Assembly: GCA_016235555.1 (NCBI GenBank)
Contig: JACRKC010000009.1
Coordinates: 41,163-105,162 of the forward strand
Source of the DNA: Verrucomicrobiota bacterium
GTDB taxonomy: Bacteria > Verrucomicrobiota > Verrucomicrobiia > Opitutales > Opitutaceae
Reading direction: 5' to 3'
DNA: 64,000 nucleotides
Below, one piece after another: positions 1-7,341 of this stretch; position 1 is the first letter of the stretch, and each line of letters opens with the position of its first letter. The notes beneath the pieces were generated by a model. It was not told where the DNA came from. It searched no databases and saw only the letters and a list, made by a program, of their open reading frames with translations. The translations under genes were made by a program, and so were the position numbers.

Positions 1-387
1 AGTGGGCGCTGGCGCTGGACCGGTTCGAGGCGTTGTTGCAGATCGCGCGCGAAGCCGCGCAGCACGACGGGCGTCCGGGTGGCATTGCATTTTACGGCCT
101 CTGGCGGGCCGCCGATGCCCTCGCCAACGACCGCCGCAATCGTCGTCGCGCCGGGGACGACGACGTGATCGCGGTCAACCTGCTCGAGTGCCTCGCGCCG
201 AACGGCATGGAGCGCCGCATCTCGCGACATGTTGGGCACCGATGAGGCGAAAGCGCGCCTGCAACTCTCCTCCCATGTCGACGTGCTCCGCTTCGCCCGC
301 CGTCACGCGTTGATCGACCCCGAATCCGCCGCCAAGAGCGAAACCAACATCGCCATGCTGCGGAAGAAGCTGGAGAGCGGCTCATGA
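1..387 (+). pseudogene. Degraded coding fragment of unknown family
   Basis: From base 3 a frame with coding-like composition (…LALDRFEALLQIAREAAQ…) enters from outside the window and stops at 243-245. A second frame from ATG 229 continues to a TGA at 385-387 (ends …IAMLRKKLESGS). The two overlap in different frames, which is what one gene broken by a frameshift would look like, though two overlapping short genes cannot be excluded. I do not recognise the family. Between 388 and 562 there are only short stop-bounded pieces, including one hydrophobic stretch (FALILATVYFAVAF) with no start, which adds to the impression of decayed DNA. Confidence 0.3.
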
Positions 388-562
388 TCGCCGTCCCGGG
401 CGGGTCGCGCTCGGCGGGTGACCCGGCGTGAAGATGAGGTTTGCATGGCCGGTTTTTGGGGAAGCTGATCTGAAAAAACCGCGAGCTTCGCGCTGATCCT
501 GGCCACGGTGTATTTCGCGGTGGCCTTCAAGCCGGGGGGCGGGCAGTGATTTCACCCCGCCG

Positions 563-828
563 GTGATCTACCTCGACCATAACGCCACGACCCCGCTGCG
601 CTCGAGGCCATGCGCCCGTTTCTCACGGAGCGCTGGGGCAATCCGAGCAGCAGCTACGCGTTCGGCTCGCAGCTCAAGTCCGTGATCGAGGAGGCGCGCA
701 GCCCTGTCGCTGCTCTCATCGGCGCCGCTGTGCGCGAGATCGTGTTCACCAGCAGCGCCACCGAGAGCAACAACACCGCGCTCCACGCGGCGCTCTCCGC
801 CGACCCGGCACGACGCCACGCGGCATAG
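563..828 (+). pseudogene. Cysteine desulfurase (NifS/IscS) remnant
   Basis: GTG 563 opens with VIYLDHNATTPL, the hallmark N-terminus of class-V aminotransferase cysteine desulfurases, which transfer sulfur from cysteine for Fe-S cluster assembly. The homology then jumps frame at 598-601 and continues as LEAMRPFLTERWGNPSSSYAFGS, VREIVFTSSATESNN. The residues normally joining the two halves (D-P-x-V) are missing, so a deletion of about 10 bases explains the shift. Homology ends about residue 85 of a family near 385-400 aa, before the PLP lysine and active-site cysteine, so no active enzyme can be made. A short open stretch at 830-922 (GYASGLDTDPDPWQKGYRI…) follows and is unassigned. Confidence 0.75.
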
Positions 829-1017
829 TGCGCTGGGGTATGCCTCGGGACTGGATACCGATCCCGACCCATGGCAGAAAGGTTACCGCATCGCCGGCGA
901 ACTCGACCGGATTGGGATTTGAACGCCGACGGTCGGAAAATGGGCTCGCGCATCAGCAGAGGCTGGATATCGTCCGAGCAGACTCATGAAAGTGCTCGTT
1001 CAAACTGAAAGAACGTC

Positions 1018-1692
1018 ATGGCCGACTCTTCAAGGGCGCTTGACGCATGCGCTTACCACACGCGAGGAGGCGGTGCGCCAGCTCCAGATCACGATGCAAC
1101 TAACGCCGCTCGCGACCGGCGTATTGCTGCGGAGCAAAAACGCCTCATCGCTTGGGCAGAAGAAAACCGCCGGCTGAAGTTTCGCCACCGGCCGCTCCCC
1201 GAGTTTGCCCGCGGCGGCGAGCATCGGGTGTTTTACCGGCAGTCAAACCGGCGCTACTACAAGGCCACCCTGGCCGAGCGACAGAAGGGTTACGGGATTG
1301 CGCTGGGCTCTCTGTGCCGTGGCGCCACACCGTCGGAGTATCTGGACAGACAAGCGCTGCATAATCGGATTTTCGCGGATGACATCCGGCTGGAGTATGT
1401 TTTGGAGAACGGAGGTTTTCCGATCATCGTAATCTCGCAGCCCGGTGTGAAAGGCACGCCGCCTCCTCAGTCCGCGATCGATGCGATGATGTCGCTCAAG
1501 GGCTTTGAAAATCTGGCACCCGGCGCCTTCTATGATTGCGGCAAAGGTCTCCTGATTTTCGATTTGGTGCCGAGAAACGCAATTCAGACATCCGACGGCA
1601 GTGTGTTTCCGATTGATCCGGTGATTCAGCGCATCGACTCCGACTTCGGCGAATTTCTGCGGGCACAGCCGCATACCATCAATCTGATCTGA
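1018..1692 (+). CDS. PolyVal-type protein-kinase-like protein
   Basis: A 224-residue frame. From residue about 40 on it resembles the kinase-like domain found in polyvalent proteins of mobile elements, which also occurs alone in Verrucomicrobia. Visible features are the lead-in LIAWAEENRRL, a GGEHRVFY loop, a YKAT strand carrying the would-be ATP lysine, a YLDRQALHNRIF helix, VISQPGV and a late SVFPIDPVIQ strand. I infer kinase fold only; no substrate can be named and a canonical HRD/DFG pair is not seen, so it may be inactive. ATG 1018 was chosen because it is in frame, but residues 1-35 look unlike protein and the true start may be internal. Confidence 0.5.
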   Translation: MADSSRALDACAYHTRGGGAPAPDHDATNAARDRRIAAEQKRLIAWAEENRRLKFRHRPLPEFARGGEHRVFYRQSNRRYYKATLAERQKGYGIALGSLCRGATPSEYLDRQALHNRIFADDIRLEYVLENGGFPIIVISQPGVKGTPPPQSAIDAMMSLKGFENLAPGAFYDCGKGLLIFDLVPRNAIQTSDGSVFPIDPVIQRIDSDFGEFLRAQPHTINLI

Positions 1693-1945
1693 CCCGTTTG
1701 CTCGAATGGGCCCCGGAAGCATCCGGGTGCGGTTGCCCGAGTCGCAAATCGAAGCGCTTCGCCGCGACGAAATCCTGAGCGTGCGGAGTCTGGCTTCGCA
1801 CGGGGCTTGATTCTCAGGTTTCAGCGGGGCCGCGCATGCGACGCCTCGTGCAAATCATGAAGTCGGTTGAGCAAAAGGACTCAACCACAGCAGGCCGGCA
1901 GGCCGGGATATTTGACCCCGATCCGCACTGCGACTTCTCTAAGCC

Positions 1946-2164
1946 GTGACTGCGACCGAAGTGATAAAAGAAATCGAGGCCTTGCCGCCGAACGATCAGG
2001 CCGAAGTCATCCGTTTCGCCTATCGGCTCGACGCGCAACGCAAGTTGAGCGGCGCTGAGCTTTCGCACCTCGCTGAACGCATGGTTGCCACTGAAACCCC
2101 GGCGGACGCTGCTGTGCTTCGCGCCGAAATCATGCGCGGGTTTTACGGTGGCCCTCATGCCTGA
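1946..2164 (+). CDS. Small antitoxin-like protein (DUF2281/VapB-like style)
   Basis: A 72-residue protein from GTG 1946, beginning TATEVIKEIEALPPNDQAEV. This N-terminus recurs in small antitoxin-like proteins of Verrucomicrobia and other phyla, where a short helical N-terminus precedes a toxin-binding tail. No toxin gene follows in the same direction: the next gene is on the other strand and its stop lies only 3 bases away, so this copy looks orphaned. The family call rests on recognition of the N-terminal pattern and the size; activity is unknown. Confidence 0.5.
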   Translation: MTATEVIKEIEALPPNDQAEVIRFAYRLDAQRKLSGAELSHLAERMVATETPADAAVLRAEIMRGFYGGPHA

Positions 2165-2167
2165 AGT

Positions 2168-3096
2168 TCACTGGCCCGCGTAGTATCGCATCCGATGTCT
2201 TCGGAGGCTCTCCACCGAGGGTCTCAGCTTCGCCTTTGGATCGAATTGCAGGTGGCGACCAGCGTAGGTGCGGAGCAGCCATGTCTCGGGGCCGGCTTCG
2301 CCGAAGCGTGACGTGTGGACGACTATACGAAGATCGGTATCCACCGACCAGAGGCCCTCGTCGAACATCCAGTGGGCGGTCTTCGAAAGTGCGAGGCCGT
2401 TGGTCAGATCGTCGTTGCGCGTCTCGGCCCAGCTTTCGATATGGGCGGCATCCACCACGCTCGCCCCTTCGGTCGTGACACATCGGTAGCCGGTCAGCGC
2501 ACAGACGTGCCGGTAGTCGTCGACTATTCTTACCTGAAATTTGCGCTTCGGCCCTTCTGTTTCGCGGCCTCGAGACCTTCGGCAACCAGCGTTTCGCCGA
2601 CCGCGGGTCCGAAACCGGGCGGACTGAACCCAAAACTCTCGTAGAACGCGGCCTGTTCCGTCGGCTCGAAATACCGCGAGATCAGCAGGAGGCGCGCTTT
2701 CAGCCGGAAATCCGGATCGGCCAGCAACGCATGGAAATCGCGGTCCAGCTCACACACGGCGCAGTCGTCGGGACTTGTCGCTGGACGCATGTCTGCCGTG
2801 AAGGCGGACCAGAAGTTCTGGCTGCTCAGGTGAAAAAACGGGAGCCGCAGATCGAGTTTCGTCGGCCAGCGGTTCGCCACGAAGCTACCATACATCCGAA
2901 AACGCAGCACCAAGCTCGGCGTGCGCACAAAGGTCCGGCCATCGAGACCGGTCCCGGCCTCCGCCATGTCGATCAGACAAAGCAACAGCAGTGGCTTGTG
3001 CGGCGCTTTCCCATGGGTGTTGCCGCGGCCGATGGCGGGCCGAAGAGCGGTCAGCCGGCCGAGCCAGTGACGGTTTTTTTCGTCGATGTCGTTCAC
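2168..3096 (-). pseudogene. HNH restriction-type endonuclease, single frameshift
   Basis: Two minus-strand frames form one protein. The upstream half (from GTG 3096, VNDIDEKNRHWLGRL…) has the KAPHKPLLLLCLIDMAE helix typical of putative HNH restriction endonucleases and reads to a stop at 2530-2532. The next frame continues without a gap as VRIVDDYRHVCALTGYRC…VDAAHIESWAETRNDDLTNGLALSKTAHWMF, the catalytic HNH_2 region (DAAH, N, H). One missing base near 2530 separates them. The full protein would be about 309 aa. Either the gene is dead or this is a sequencing error. A start further upstream (3168) is open, but the extra residues look non-coding. Confidence 0.75.
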
Positions 3097-3243
3097 CGCG
3101 CGCGGCGGAGGCTCGCGGGCGGTTTTCCGGAAGGCAAGCGCCGGGCGCGATTCTGGTGCGCGTGGCAACCGGAGTGAGCGTGGTGGCTGATAAGGCCGAA
3201 GCGGCGGCTTGTCTGGGCGGGAAAGCTGTGCACGCTTGGCCCC

Positions 3244-3426
3244 ATGCCAACCGCGACCTTAGTCAAACCCGGGAAGACGCACCGTCGCCGAGCGAAGAAG
3301 CGCATCGTAGGCTTCAGGTTGAAAGCGGTGCCGGGCAGCCCCCTTGCTGGATTGGAGCACCTCGTCGGGTGCGTTTCCCTGCCCCACGATTCCCGGCCGC
3401 GTCGCGAAATCCTCCGTGCCCGCTAG
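3244..3426 (+). CDS. Small basic protein, possible antitoxin truncated by element insertion
   Basis: Sixty residues from ATG 3244: basic N-terminus (GKTHRRRAKKR) then VGFRLKAVPGSPLAGLEHLVG. The TAG stop at 3424-3426 is created by the junction with the mobile element at 3426. Removing the element and one 9-bp repeat extends the frame by YLADHNT to a TGA that overlaps the start of the PIN gene, the overlapping arrangement expected of an antitoxin-toxin operon. The family itself is not recognised, so the antitoxin role is inference from context. Confidence 0.35.
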   Translation: MPTATLVKPGKTHRRRAKKRIVGFRLKAVPGSPLAGLEHLVGCVSLPHDSRPRREILRAR

Positions 3427-3550
3427 GGCGCATCTCACTTTCGTGCACTGCGGAAGGGCGCTTTTCCAAGCGCCCAAGCTCGGCGGTTGAACACCGCCGC
3501 TCCGTCGCTCCTTCCGGACTGCCAGAAACTGAGATGCGCCCTGCCCGCTA
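3417..3550. mobile_element. 116-bp MITE-like element, copy 1, with 9-bp target duplication
   Basis: The element proper is 3426-3541. It begins GGGCGCATCTCA and ends with the exact inverse TGAGATGCGCCC. It is flanked by the direct repeat TGCCCGCTA at 3417-3425 and 3542-3550. Internally it has two hairpins (GGGCGCTTTTCCAAGCGCCC at 3457-3476 and a CGGCGGT/ACCGCCG hairpin near 3481-3499). A second copy lies at 44470-44585 in the opposite orientation. Size, terminal inverted repeats and target duplication fit a non-autonomous transposon moved by an unseen transposase; 9-bp duplications are known from the IS10/IS50 group among others. No transposase lies in the window. Confidence 0.85.
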
Positions 3551-3948
3551 CCTCGCCGATCATAATACTTGATGCAGGCCCATTGGTGGCGCTGGCCGAT
3601 GCCGCCGATGCCAGCAACACGTGGGTGGCGCGATGGATCGCGGGCGAGAACCGTCCGTTCATCGTCACCAGCGCCGCGATAGCCGAAGCCACCCATGTGC
3701 TCGGCAACGGACCTGAAGCGCTGGCCTTCCTGGAGAAATTGGTTGCGCGGCTGCGCGTCGAGGATCCAGCACCCGTAGCCGTGCTGGCCGAGATGCGAAA
3801 GTGGAACCGACGGATGGACTACGCGGATGCTTGTGCCGTGCTGCTGGCGCGCAAACACCCGGGGGCCGTCGGCCTCGCGACCGACCATCGCGATTTTTCC
3901 GTGTATCGGGTGCCGTTCGTGTCGCCGCGCGGCGAGTTTCACGGGTAA
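3487..3948 (+). CDS. PIN-domain ribonuclease (VapC-like toxin), start displaced
   Basis: The recognisable protein starts IIILDAGPLVALADAAD (first acidic Asp), with AIAEATHVLG (the conserved Glu), MDYADACAVLLARKH (third acidic) and a closing LATDHRDFSVYR, the order of PIN-domain metal-dependent RNases. It is about 135 aa, normal for VapC toxins. The only ATG in frame (3487) lies inside the inserted 116-bp element, adding about 18 foreign residues. In the rebuilt empty site the gene would start with GTG (3416-3418) directly followed by CCC GCT; after insertion that codon is CTG at 3541-3543. Expression may be lost or altered. Confidence 0.7.
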   Translation: MNTAAPSLLPDCQKLRCALPATSPIIILDAGPLVALADAADASNTWVARWIAGENRPFIVTSAAIAEATHVLGNGPEALAFLEKLVARLRVEDPAPVAVLAEMRKWNRRMDYADACAVLLARKHPGAVGLATDHRDFSVYRVPFVSPRGEFHG

Positions 3949-3983
3949 TGCAGGTTACGAGACGTGTTTGGACGTGGGAGGGC

Positions 3984-4218
3984 CGCCGCTCGTCGGCGGG
4001 CCTCGGCTTGCGTGCCATTGGCACGGCCCGGCCACAAGGGCCGGCCCGACGGTCCAGAGGTTCTTCGTAGTGGGTATGATACCAACGGCTGCTGAAGAAT
4101 GGTCTACTGGGTTCCAAGGGTAGGTCGGGGTTTATCCCCGAGATCCGCCGTCGGCGGAAAAGTGTCGGGCATAAAGCCCGACCTACGATGGTCCAAATCT
4201 CAATAGCCGTTGGTATAA
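3984..4218. repeat. Palindromic repeats, the second one nested
   Basis: 3984-4052 holds GC-rich hairpins (for example around GGGCCGGCC). 4079-4218 is nested: an outer inverted repeat (ATACCAACGGCT at 4079-4090 against AGCCGTTGGTAT at 4205-4216) surrounds an inner palindrome 4130-4187 that starts GTAGGTCGGGGTTTA and ends GCCCGACCTACG. The inner unit is the same type as the one inside the histidine kinase gene at 61296-61356. No gene is seen between 3949 and 4270. Confidence 0.8.
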
Positions 4219-4270
4219 CTTCGGGGCGCGCCATTCGCGCGTCTTTGCGCCGACCAAGCGGCGGCCGATC

Positions 4271-5200
4271 CTACTGCTTTTTCTTCTTCGCGGCGGGCGC
4301 GTTCTTGGGGTCGAGGTTCGCGGCGAGGTCGGCTTCGGTGACGGTGGAGGCGACGCCGTCTTTCGGCACTTCGACTTTCGCGAGCCAGAGGATGGCGTTG
4401 AGGACGAGTTTGCGCTGGTCGTCCTTCGCCCAGCCGCTGTGAAAATGGCCGCCGGTGAAACCGAAGCCGCGGCTGCCGTTCGCGTTTTCCGCGACCCACA
4501 TCACGTGCTGCGGGAGGCGCTGCGCGACCTGCTCCCGCACGGCGGGATTGCCGGCGTGCGCGTCGTCCTTGCGGTTCATCGTCTCGGGCGGCGGCACGTC
4601 GGTCAGGATGGGCGTCACGCCGGTCAGGCCGGCGCGGAAGCGCATGTTGAAATACCACTCGTCGCGCGTCGTGAACGGTTTCACCCCGCGCGTGACGGCG
4701 TGCACGGGCAGCGTCTTGAAATTGCCGTCCCAGTGCGGGTTCACCGACCAGTTGATCTCAAACGCGCCGCCCATCCATGCGAGAAACTCGGCCTGGCCGT
4801 TTTCGATCGTGGGCTCGACGGCGTAGTGGATGCAGCCGAAGCCGGCACCGCGCTTGACGCGCTGGCCGAGCGCGGCCAGGCGGGTGCCCTCGAGCGCGGG
4901 ATGCTTCACCCCGCCGTCGCTGTAGATTACGATCGCATCGGCGTCGTCGAGCGCGGCGTGGTCGTCGACGGTCTGCCCACCCACCGGTTTCGTCGGCCAG
5001 CCATTGTCGAAGACCACGACCTTCACGCCCGGAAAACCGGCGAGACATTTCTGGAAGAGCAGGCAACCGGCCCGATGTTCGTGCGCGCCGGGTGGATGGC
5101 TGGGGCGCCCGGCGATGAGGACGATTTTCTTATCCGCGGCCCACGCGCCGAGCGGCAGCGCGAGCAGAAGGAGCAGCGGGCGGAGGAAGGTCGGTTTCAT
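4271..5200 (-). CDS. Secreted ThuA-domain protein (paralogue 1)
   Basis: A 309-residue protein. ATG 5200 is chosen because it gives a clean signal peptide (MKPTFLRPLLLLLALPLGAWA/A) directly before the domain; an in-frame upstream ATG only adds repeat-derived residues. The domain is ThuA-like (a trehalose-utilisation-related, glutamine-amidotransferase-like fold): DKKIVLIAGRPSHPPGAHEHRAG, IVIYSDGGVKHP, GAGFGCIHYAVE, DEWYFNMRF, GFGFTGGHFH, VLNAILWLA. In planctomycetes and verrucomicrobia such proteins accompany carbohydrate breakdown, but their reaction is not established. The C-terminus is a Lys/Ala tail. It follows its paralogue at 5386-6273 and probably forms a transcript with it. Confidence 0.85.
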   Translation of the reverse strand: MKPTFLRPLLLLLALPLGAWAADKKIVLIAGRPSHPPGAHEHRAGCLLFQKCLAGFPGVKVVVFDNGWPTKPVGGQTVDDHAALDDADAIVIYSDGGVKHPALEGTRLAALGQRVKRGAGFGCIHYAVEPTIENGQAEFLAWMGGAFEINWSVNPHWDGNFKTLPVHAVTRGVKPFTTRDEWYFNMRFRAGLTGVTPILTDVPPPETMNRKDDAHAGNPAVREQVAQRLPQHVMWVAENANGSRGFGFTGGHFHSGWAKDDQRKLVLNAILWLAKVEVPKDGVASTVTEADLAANLDPKNAPAAKKKKQ

Positions 5201-5245
5201 GCGTAATGGGTCCAAAAGGTCGAGGCTGGCCGCGAGTTCGTTGAC

Positions 5246-5301
5246 GTAGCCGCGAGCGTGAGCGAGTGGACGAGCAACCACTCGCTCACGCTCGCAGCTA
5301 C
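5246..5301. repeat. Palindromic repeat (GTAGCCGCGAGCGTGAGCGAG type)
   Basis: Inverted arms of about 24 bp start GTAGCCGCGAGCGTGAGC and end GCTCACGCTCGCAGCTAC, with a short loop. It sits in the 185-bp gap between the two thuA paralogues. A partial relative lies at about 53290-53323. Confidence 0.85.
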
Positions 5302-5385
5302 AAGAATCGGAAAACGTGGCGCGGACATGGTGAATGATCGGACCGAGCGTCTCGGGCTGCCCCGGAGAAAATTCGTGTCAGCGCG

Positions 5386-6273
5386 TTATTTCTTTTTCGG
5401 GGCGGGTTTCGGATCGAGGTTGGCGGCGAGCAGATCGGCGCTGACCTTCGATTCGACGCCGTTTTTCGGCACGTCGACCTTGGCGGTCCAGAGGATGGCG
5501 TTGAGAACGACCTTGCGCTGGTTGTCGTTGCCCCAATGGGCGTGCGTGTGGCCGCCGGTGAAGCCGAAGCCGCGGCCGCCGTCGGCGCGGTCGATCACCC
5601 ACATCATGGTCTCGGTGCGGCCGGCGGCGGCGATGATGTGCTGGTAGGGGCCTTTCGGGTGCACGTAGGTGCCGCCGCGGACCTTGTCGGACGGGACGGC
5701 GGTGAGAATGGGCGTGATGCCCTTCTCGTTTTCGTTCCAGCGCATGTTGAAATACCACTCGTCGTGATTGCTGAACGGCTTCACGCCGCGCGCGACCGGG
5801 TGGTCGGGGAACTTCTGATAGTCGGGCGACCACATCGGATTGCAGGACCAGTTGGTCTCGTAATAGCCGCCGATCCAGCGCTTGAACTCGCCACCGCCGT
5901 TGTCGGCGGGCACCTCGACGCCATAGTGCATGAAGCCGAGGCCGACGCCTTTTTTCGCGAGCGCGTCGAGCAGTTGTTTGCGCGCGGGCTCGATCGCGGG
6001 GTGTTTCGCGCCGCCGTCGCAGTAGATCACCACGGCCGCGGCGCCGTCGAACACCGCGTCGGAGTCGGGCCAGCCGTTGGTGTAGACCTCGGCCTTGATG
6101 CCGGGCGTCTGCGCGAGGCATTGCTGGAGGAGCAACATGCCGGCGCGGAACTCATGCATGCCGGGCGGATGGCTCGGCTTGCCGGCGATGAGGACGATAC
6201 GCTTGTCGGCGGCCTGCACACCGAGGGGCAGCGCGACGACGGCGAGGAGCGCGAGGAGATGGCGGAGTTTCAT
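5386..6273 (-). CDS. Secreted ThuA-domain protein (paralogue 2)
   Basis: A 295-residue protein with a clear signal peptide (MKLRHLLALLAVVALPLGVQA) followed by the ThuA-like domain: DKRIVLIAGKPSHPPGMHEF, EVYTNGWP, VVIYCDGGAKHP, GLGFMHYGVE, SHDEWYFN-like SNHDEWYFNMRW, GFGFTGGHTHAHW and VVLNAILWTA. It is roughly half identical to its neighbour at 4271-5200, so the pair is a tandem duplication. The C-terminus again ends in a Lys-rich tail (PKPAPKKK). It lies downstream of the sugar epimerase at 6391-7236, separated by one palindromic repeat. Carbohydrate-related periplasmic function is likely; the exact reaction is unknown. Confidence 0.85.
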   Translation of the reverse strand: MKLRHLLALLAVVALPLGVQAADKRIVLIAGKPSHPPGMHEFRAGMLLLQQCLAQTPGIKAEVYTNGWPDSDAVFDGAAAVVIYCDGGAKHPAIEPARKQLLDALAKKGVGLGFMHYGVEVPADNGGGEFKRWIGGYYETNWSCNPMWSPDYQKFPDHPVARGVKPFSNHDEWYFNMRWNENEKGITPILTAVPSDKVRGGTYVHPKGPYQHIIAAAGRTETMMWVIDRADGGRGFGFTGGHTHAHWGNDNQRKVVLNAILWTAKVDVPKNGVESKVSADLLAANLDPKPAPKKK

Positions 6274-6296
6274 GGCTGCGAAGGAAGTTGTCTGAA

Positions 6297-6375
6297 TTTG
6301 AACAGGAAGGCCGGGAAGGTCGGGAAGTGCCGGATTTGGCCTCTTTCCGTTCTTCCCGGCCTTCCTGTTCCAAAA
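6297..6375. repeat. Palindromic repeat (AACAGGAAGGCCGGGAAG type)
   Basis: Arms of about 25 bp (TTGAACAGGAAGGCCGGGAA… and …TTCCCGGCCTTCCTGTTCCAA) around a short loop, between the epimerase and thuA genes. The same arm sequence forms the outer shell of the nested element at 52887-53068. Confidence 0.85.
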
Positions 6376-6390
6376 TCGGTCAGGTGCGCC

Positions 6391-7236
6391 TCATCGCAGC
6401 GCCTTGCGGAGGAACTTCAGGCCGCCGACCGAGATGTTGTCGCGCTTCGGTTCGATCTTCCGCCAGATGGCGGCGGCGCGGGCGATGACCTTCACGTCGG
6501 TGGTGAACGACTCGATGACGACGTCGCCCTTGTAGCCGATCGCTTTCAGCGCCTTCACGATCTCGGGCCACGCGATGTGGTCGCCGCCGGGCGTGCCGCG
6601 ATCGCTGCCGCAGGCGTGGAAATGCGCGAGGTGCTTGCCGGCTTTGCGGATCGAGGCGGCCTGGTTCTTCTCCTCGATGTTCATGTGGAACGTGTCGAGG
6701 TGCAGCTTCACGGCTTTGGAGCCGACGGCCTTGATGAGGCGGAGACCCTGGTCGCAGGTGTTGAGGAAGTCGGTCTCGAAGCGATTGAGCGGTTCGATGC
6801 AGAGGGTGACGCCCTTGGCCTCGGCGTGCGCGGCGAGCTTCTTCAGGTTCGCCACGACGAGCGCCCATTCGACTTTTTGCTGCGCGGGCTCGACGGCGTC
6901 GGCCTTGCCCACGACGGAGTAGATCGGGCCGATCACGGACGGGCAGCCCATCGCGGCGGCCTGATCGACGAGGGCCAGGCAGTAATCGAGGCCGGCCTTT
7001 TGCTCCTCGGGCGATCCGCGGAAATCGCGGCCCGGGCCCATGCACGCGCACACGCTGCCGATGGCGAGACCGGCCTTGTCGGCGGCGGCTTTGACCTTCG
7101 CGGGATCGATGTGACTCGGGTCCTCGATCGGAATTTCGACGGTCTCGAAGCCCCATTGCTTGAACTTCGGGAACAGTTTCACGCTCTTAGTCGTGAACGG
7201 GGAGGTGTAGAGGAAGGTATTGATGCCGATTCTCAT
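6391..7236 (-). CDS. Sugar epimerase/isomerase, ketose 3-epimerase-like TIM barrel
   Basis: A 281-residue protein of the xylose-isomerase-like TIM-barrel family. Its metal and catalytic residues line up with D-tagatose/D-psicose 3-epimerases: E148 in CIEPLNRFETDFLNT, D181 in LHLDTFHMNIEE, H207 in FHACGSDRGTPG and E242 in VIESF. The family interconverts ketoses at C3 using a divalent metal. There is no signal peptide, so it is cytoplasmic. It heads the minus-strand group that includes the two ThuA proteins and is divergent from the gene at 7342, so the 105-bp gap should hold both promoters. The true substrate could be another ketose or a sugar acid. Confidence 0.85.
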   Translation of the reverse strand: MRIGINTFLYTSPFTTKSVKLFPKFKQWGFETVEIPIEDPSHIDPAKVKAAADKAGLAIGSVCACMGPGRDFRGSPEEQKAGLDYCLALVDQAAAMGCPSVIGPIYSVVGKADAVEPAQQKVEWALVVANLKKLAAHAEAKGVTLCIEPLNRFETDFLNTCDQGLRLIKAVGSKAVKLHLDTFHMNIEEKNQAASIRKAGKHLAHFHACGSDRGTPGGDHIAWPEIVKALKAIGYKGDVVIESFTTDVKVIARAAAIWRKIEPKRDNISVGGLKFLRKALR

Positions 7237-7341
7237 GGAGGGGATGGGTGAAAGTTGCCGGGGTGCGGTCGAAAGAGAACCTGCGCGGCGCGTGGCTCAA
7301 GCTTGAAAGCCTGGCCGCACGCGGGATGCTCGCGCCCAACG

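Noticed and set aside
5536..7251. A plus-strand open frame of about 570 codons over the second thuA gene and the epimerase
   Set aside because: Antisense to two well-supported minus-strand genes; no recognisable protein features.
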